Assembly: GCA_051881815.1 (NCBI GenBank)
Contig: JBJEQP010000026.1
Coordinates: 1 to 64,000, forward strand
Origin: UMGS363 sp051881815
GTDB lineage: Bacteria > Bacillota > Clostridia > Oscillospirales > Ruminococcaceae
DNA length: 64,000 nt
Direction of reading: 5' to 3'
This document shows, piece after piece, positions 60,483 through 64,000 of this stretch; position 1 is the first letter of the stretch, and each line of letters begins with the position of its first letter. Made by a program: the position numbers and the translations under genes. Below the pieces are notes generated by a model. That model worked only from the letters and a program-made list of their open reading frames with translations. It was not told where the DNA came from and ran no database searches.

Positions 60483-60550
60483 GTATAGAGTTTTGTCCGA
60501 TGAAACGTCGGACGGGATATTTACATATATAAACGTGGTGATGCCAAAGA

Positions 60551-61663
60551 ATGAAATTCGATGAATTTATCCATGATAACCTAAAGATAATTCTGGTTGC
60601 AATAGCCGCACTTTTCGCCGTGATCGTCGGTGCTGTCACTTTGAGCGTTGCATTCGGCGGCGAAACGACCCGAAATCTTACGATAAGCGAGATTAGCGGC
60701 GATGTTGTGATCATCCGAGGCGAAAAGCAATTCTATGCCAACAGACGGACTGTGCTGCAAAGCGGCGATGTTATCAACACAGCGGAAAACGGTACCGTCC
60801 GTGTAAGGATCGACACAGATAAGTACATTTCGGTAGAGCCTGAAAGTGCAGTTTACGTTTTCTATACAAAGGTTTCGGACAAGGGTGAGGTTTCCGTCAA
60901 TATCGCAAACGGCGCCGTGACCTGTCAGCTGAACAAGCCTTTGAAAAAAAACGAAAAGTTCCGTGTACTTACCCCGAACGCTGCCATAAGCGTCAGAGGA
61001 ACGGTCTTCCGCACCGAATTCAGCTACGAAAGCAAATACAAGGGCTACGAGAACGTAATGCTCACTCATGTTCAGGATTTTGACGGGCAGGTCATTCTCC
61101 AGCTTTACGGAACGGACGGTGAAAAGGTCGAAGAACCTATGCTTCTCACTGAACGCACGGGTGCAGAAATGATCTCCTCCGACAGCTTCGCTCAATACGG
61201 ATATCTTAACTATGATATCAATATCTTTGATCTGAAAGAAATTTCAATAAAAGAGCTGATAAGAATAAGCGGAGAAAAAACGCTTGCGTACAGCCTTGAC
61301 GAGCTTAACTCTGCATTCCGTGCAGTCAGCCTGCAAAACTCTTCGACCGAAACAGTTACAATTTCGCAGGAAACTACTGCTTCCGAAACGACTGCTGCTC
61401 CGCCCGAGGAAACAACCGCAACAAGTCGCGAAACTGCCGTGACGACTCCCGGAACGGTCGAAACTGTTCCAAAGGAATCGGTACCGAAGATCACTCCCGG
61501 AACAACGCTTGAAACCCACATTTACACAACGTTCCCCGGTCCGAAATGGTGGCAGATGCCTAATCCGAACCCTGATTCCTGGGACGACTACGATATTGAC
61601 GATTACTTTGACGACTATGATCTTGGCAGAACGGATGAAGAAAACACCGATTTTGAACATTAA
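60551..61663 (+). CDS. FecR-domain membrane protein
   Basis: A 370-residue bitopic protein. A short cytoplasmic N-terminus precedes a membrane helix (about 12-33). Outside the cell lies a FecR-type beta domain (about 48-175; the VLQSGDVINTAENGTVRVRI and VLTPNAAISVRGTVFRTEF motifs). A long Thr/Glu/Pro-rich stretch (about 270-330) and an Asp/Tyr-rich acidic tail follow. FecR proteins in other bacteria pass signals to sigma factors, but none is encoded here. The role is unknown. It is co-transcribed with the next FecR-like gene, 17 bp downstream. Confidence 0.8.
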   Translation: MKFDEFIHDNLKIILVAIAALFAVIVGAVTLSVAFGGETTRNLTISEISGDVVIIRGEKQFYANRRTVLQSGDVINTAENGTVRVRIDTDKYISVEPESAVYVFYTKVSDKGEVSVNIANGAVTCQLNKPLKKNEKFRVLTPNAAISVRGTVFRTEFSYESKYKGYENVMLTHVQDFDGQVILQLYGTDGEKVEEPMLLTERTGAEMISSDSFAQYGYLNYDINIFDLKEISIKELIRISGEKTLAYSLDELNSAFRAVSLQNSSTETVTISQETTASETTAAPPEETTATSRETAVTTPGTVETVPKESVPKITPGTTLETHIYTTFPGPKWWQMPNPNPDSWDDYDIDDYFDDYDLGRTDEENTDFEH

Positions 61664-61680
61664 CCGAAAGGACGTATAAA

Positions 61681-63453
61681 ATGAAAAAGTTAAACATTCC
61701 TTTGATACCTGTCATCACAGGCTCTCTCGCACTCATCGCAGTCATTGCAGTAATGATAGTACTCTTCGGAGGTTTTGGAGGCGCAGGTCTGTACATAACC
61801 GAAGCCACCGGAACTGTCAGCATTACCTCTGCAGATGAGGATGATGAATCAAAATCAAGCGACGCACTTAAAGTCGGAGATGTTATCACTGTCGGCGAAG
61901 ACAGCGGCTGCAAGATCGTATATAAAGCAAGAGGAAAATCAGATCAAATATTCATGGCGATCTCCGAGAATTCACAGATCGTTGTTACCGCTGTTCCGCA
62001 GAGCAAGGAAGGCGGAGAGCTGCTTCTCAACAGAGGCTCCGTAATATGCAGCTTTGCAGAGCTTGAAAAAAAGGATATCAATATCCGCACAGCCGACGCA
62101 AAGGTTTACCCAAAGGGAACCGTTTCAAAGGTTTCATGGCTCACAGAGGATTTCAGTTCTTACACCGATGTTTATGCTTTTAAGGGCAATGCCAAGATTC
62201 AGCTTTACGATGTTCAGGGAAACACCGTTAATTCGCCCGAATTCCTTGCCGAAAATCTTACCGGACGTGTGACAACAAACGATCTTGGCCCTGTTTTCTC
62301 CTATCTCAACATCCAGTTCCGACTCACAGATCTTAGTGCAAGGGACCTCAAGACCCTTATCGTGTTAAGTCAGCTTGACGAGAACTTCACTTATACAACG
62401 GAAGAGCTGAAAGCCGCATACACCGAGGTTTCCGGTCAGGAATACGTTGAAGAGGTTCCCGTAACAAGCTCCGAAATGATACAGACAGCAGAAACAATCG
62501 AAACAACGACCGCAGCGACTTCCCAAACTGAAATCACCACAGAATCAGAGCAGGATACAACTACTACATCAGCAACAACTTCTGCAACAACAACCACAAG
62601 AAGAACCGAACAGGTTACTACCGCAAGGACGCAGCAGACAACAACTGCCAGAACTACTCAAAAAACAACTGCCGCAACTACCAAAAAGAACACCGTCACG
62701 GAAAGCGCCGGCAAAACTCACACTGTTACCATTATTATTGGTGATGAAGAGATCTACCAGGAAGTTGAACACGGCGGCACAGCAGATATGCCTGCAGATC
62801 CCGAGATCAACGGCAAGACCTTTGTCGGTTGGGATAAATCCTTTGAAAATATCACAAAGGATACCGTCATCACGGCTGTTTTCAAAGATGCTCCCACCGA
62901 GTCTTATCATAACGTTACTGTTATTATTGCAGACCGCGAAAACACACTCATCGTCAAGGACGGCGATCCTGCACCTCTCCCCGACACACTCAACATTACA
63001 GGCTACACCTTCAAGGGCTGGGACAAGGACTACTCCGCTATCTATTCGGATATGACCATAACAGCTATCCTTGAGCCTATTGCGTCAACACAGTACACTG
63101 TTACATTTATGGTTGAAGGGGTTCCTTATCCCGTCATAGTTGAAGCAGGCGGAAATGCTATCGCACCTATAACACCGACCTTTGATTCAGAAGGAAATGA
63201 ATTTATCGGCTGGGATAAATCTCTTCTCAATATTCAGTCTGATGTAACAATAACAGCAATGTTCTCTTCGATAGAATACACAGTTACATTCGTAGTTGAA
63301 GGCATTGATTATCCCGTCAAGGTCAAAAAGGGTCAGCCGGCACCTGTTCCCGTAAATCCGACGACCAACAGTGAAGGAAAAACCTTTGTGGGTTGGGACA
63401 GGGACTTTTCAAACATCCAGGGTGACCTCACCGTAACAGCGATCTTTATGTAA
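61681..63453 (+). CDS. FecR-domain protein with four surface repeats
   Basis: A 590-residue bitopic protein. A membrane helix (about 10-32) precedes a FecR-like domain (about 38-190), a helical segment, a Thr-rich linker (about 265-340) and four repeats of about 60 residues (345-590), each ending GWDKS...ITAVF or similar. The repeats resemble the Listeria/Bacteroides (InlB B-repeat) type, which are often found on surface proteins. There is no LPXTG or C-terminal membrane anchor, so the N-terminal helix must hold it. It seems to be the partner or paralogue of the FecR protein before it. Confidence 0.8.
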   Translation: MKKLNIPLIPVITGSLALIAVIAVMIVLFGGFGGAGLYITEATGTVSITSADEDDESKSSDALKVGDVITVGEDSGCKIVYKARGKSDQIFMAISENSQIVVTAVPQSKEGGELLLNRGSVICSFAELEKKDINIRTADAKVYPKGTVSKVSWLTEDFSSYTDVYAFKGNAKIQLYDVQGNTVNSPEFLAENLTGRVTTNDLGPVFSYLNIQFRLTDLSARDLKTLIVLSQLDENFTYTTEELKAAYTEVSGQEYVEEVPVTSSEMIQTAETIETTTAATSQTEITTESEQDTTTTSATTSATTTTRRTEQVTTARTQQTTTARTTQKTTAATTKKNTVTESAGKTHTVTIIIGDEEIYQEVEHGGTADMPADPEINGKTFVGWDKSFENITKDTVITAVFKDAPTESYHNVTVIIADRENTLIVKDGDPAPLPDTLNITGYTFKGWDKDYSAIYSDMTITAILEPIASTQYTVTFMVEGVPYPVIVEAGGNAIAPITPTFDSEGNEFIGWDKSLLNIQSDVTITAMFSSIEYTVTFVVEGIDYPVKVKKGQPAPVPVNPTTNSEGKTFVGWDRDFSNIQGDLTVTAIFM

Positions 63454-63469
63454 AAAAGGAGAACAATAT

Positions 63470-64000
63470 ATGATCAAGATCTATACTTTGAAAAAAACAG
63501 CTGCAGTTATAGCGGCTGTCATGAGCGCAGCGGTTCTGCTGTGCGGCTGTAAAGGAACAAGTACGGTAGACGATGAGGACTCAATCGTCAACGCAATGAT
63601 TGAACAGGATAAAGCCGCAGCAGAGAATGAAAACAGTACGGTTATCCACAATTTTGAAATGCCCGAGATCGGTGAAAAGATCGCCGTTATAACCGTAGAA
63701 GGCTACGGCGATATCAAGATCAAGCTTTTCCCCGAGGTCGCTTCAAAGGGTGTCGAAAACTTCACAGGTCTTGCAGAAATGGGCTACTATGACGAGCTTA
63801 TTTTTCACCGTATCATCAGCAACTTTATGATACAGGGCGGCGACCCGAAGGGCAACGGAACAGGCGGAAAGAGCATCTGGGGCGACCAGTTTGACGGCGG
63901 TATCCCCGAAGGACTTTACCATTTCAGCGGTGCGGTTGCATACGCAAACAGCGGCGCAACTTCCACCAACGGCAGCCAGTTCTACATCGTAAACACGCCC
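63470..64000 (+). CDS. Peptidyl-prolyl isomerase lipoprotein (3' end missing)
   Basis: The first 177 codons of a lipoprotein cyclophilin. A signal peptide ends in the lipobox LLCGC (Cys at about 25). The cyclophilin domain starts near residue 70, with FHRIISNFMIQGGDP and SGAVAYANSGATSTNGSQFYI. It would speed proline isomerisation during folding of exported proteins. The window ends before the stop codon. It follows the FecR genes by 16 bp and may be in their operon. Confidence 0.92.
   Translation, partial: MIKIYTLKKTAAVIAAVMSAAVLLCGCKGTSTVDDEDSIVNAMIEQDKAAAENENSTVIHNFEMPEIGEKIAVITVEGYGDIKIKLFPEVASKGVENFTGLAEMGYYDELIFHRIISNFMIQGGDPKGNGTGGKSIWGDQFDGGIPEGLYHFSGAVAYANSGATSTNGSQFYIVNTP

Noticed and set aside
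1..64000. CRISPR array or cas genes
   Set aside because: No set of evenly spaced direct repeats was seen and no gene has a Cas motif; the dispersed repeats are far apart and palindromic.

Overview
The window looks like chromosomal DNA of a Gram-positive anaerobe of the Clostridia, most likely the Ruminococcus/Oscillospiraceae group. This is an inference from gene content: LL-diaminopimelate aminotransferase (DapL), a four-subunit 2-oxoacid:ferredoxin oxidoreductase, DUF1836 and DUF1015 proteins, a YloU/YloV pair, a 2-hydroxyacyl-CoA dehydratase-type protein and an iron-dependent alcohol dehydrogenase. DapL, DapF and the DNPR motif in the MurE domain all point to meso-diaminopimelate peptidoglycan. 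No rRNA, tRNA, CRISPR array, prophage or full insertion sequence was found. Nearly all promoters are plain sigma-A type with 17-bp spacers.

Layout. 0-6.8 kb: zinc-ribbon membrane protein, alcohol dehydrogenase, dapL-dapF-ANTAR regulator, DMT transporter. 6.8-15.4 kb: a 1310-residue hybrid sensor kinase, yloU-yloV, and a chemoreceptor. 15.5-21.5 kb: a reverse-strand run with HD, SDR and ArsC/Spx-like genes, a FliD-C-like protein, a dehydratase-type protein, galU and a zinc-ribbon membrane protein. 21.7-25.5 kb: VTT membrane protein, HAD phosphatase, uvrC. 25.7-29 kb: the Vor operon led by a P-loop ATPase. 29-33.2 kb: DUF1836, DUF1015, tsaB, tsaE, GNAT. 33.4-36.1 kb: ACT-hom-thrB. 36.4-41 kb: rpiB, upp, glmS, a glycosyltransferase, ppa. 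41.3-45.2 kb: metA, lipoprotein, GNAT genes, an AT-rich patch, an HD protein. 45.7-60.3 kb: a division and cell-wall (dcw) cluster running mraZ-rsmH-ftsL-spoVD/ftsI-murEF-mraY-ftsW-murG-murA-ftsQ-ftsZ. 60.5-64 kb: two FecR-type membrane proteins and a lipoprotein cyclophilin cut by the window end.

The genes make a coherent envelope and amino-acid picture: DAP synthesis, GlcNAc supply (glmS), UDP-glucose, peptidoglycan assembly and division, plus homoserine, threonine and methionine entry steps.

The most unusual content is non-coding. Several families of small quasi-palindromic mobile elements sit between genes. One superfamily ends in TAC...GTA, is flanked by 3-bp repeats (TTA or TAA), and has terminal arms that differ between copies yet stay complementary within each copy. 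Other points of note are a natural MurE-MurF fusion, a dcw cluster without murD, murC, murB and ftsA, three AAAGTGG boxes in 10-bp register just downstream of the mraZ promoter, and a FecR pair directly after ftsZ.
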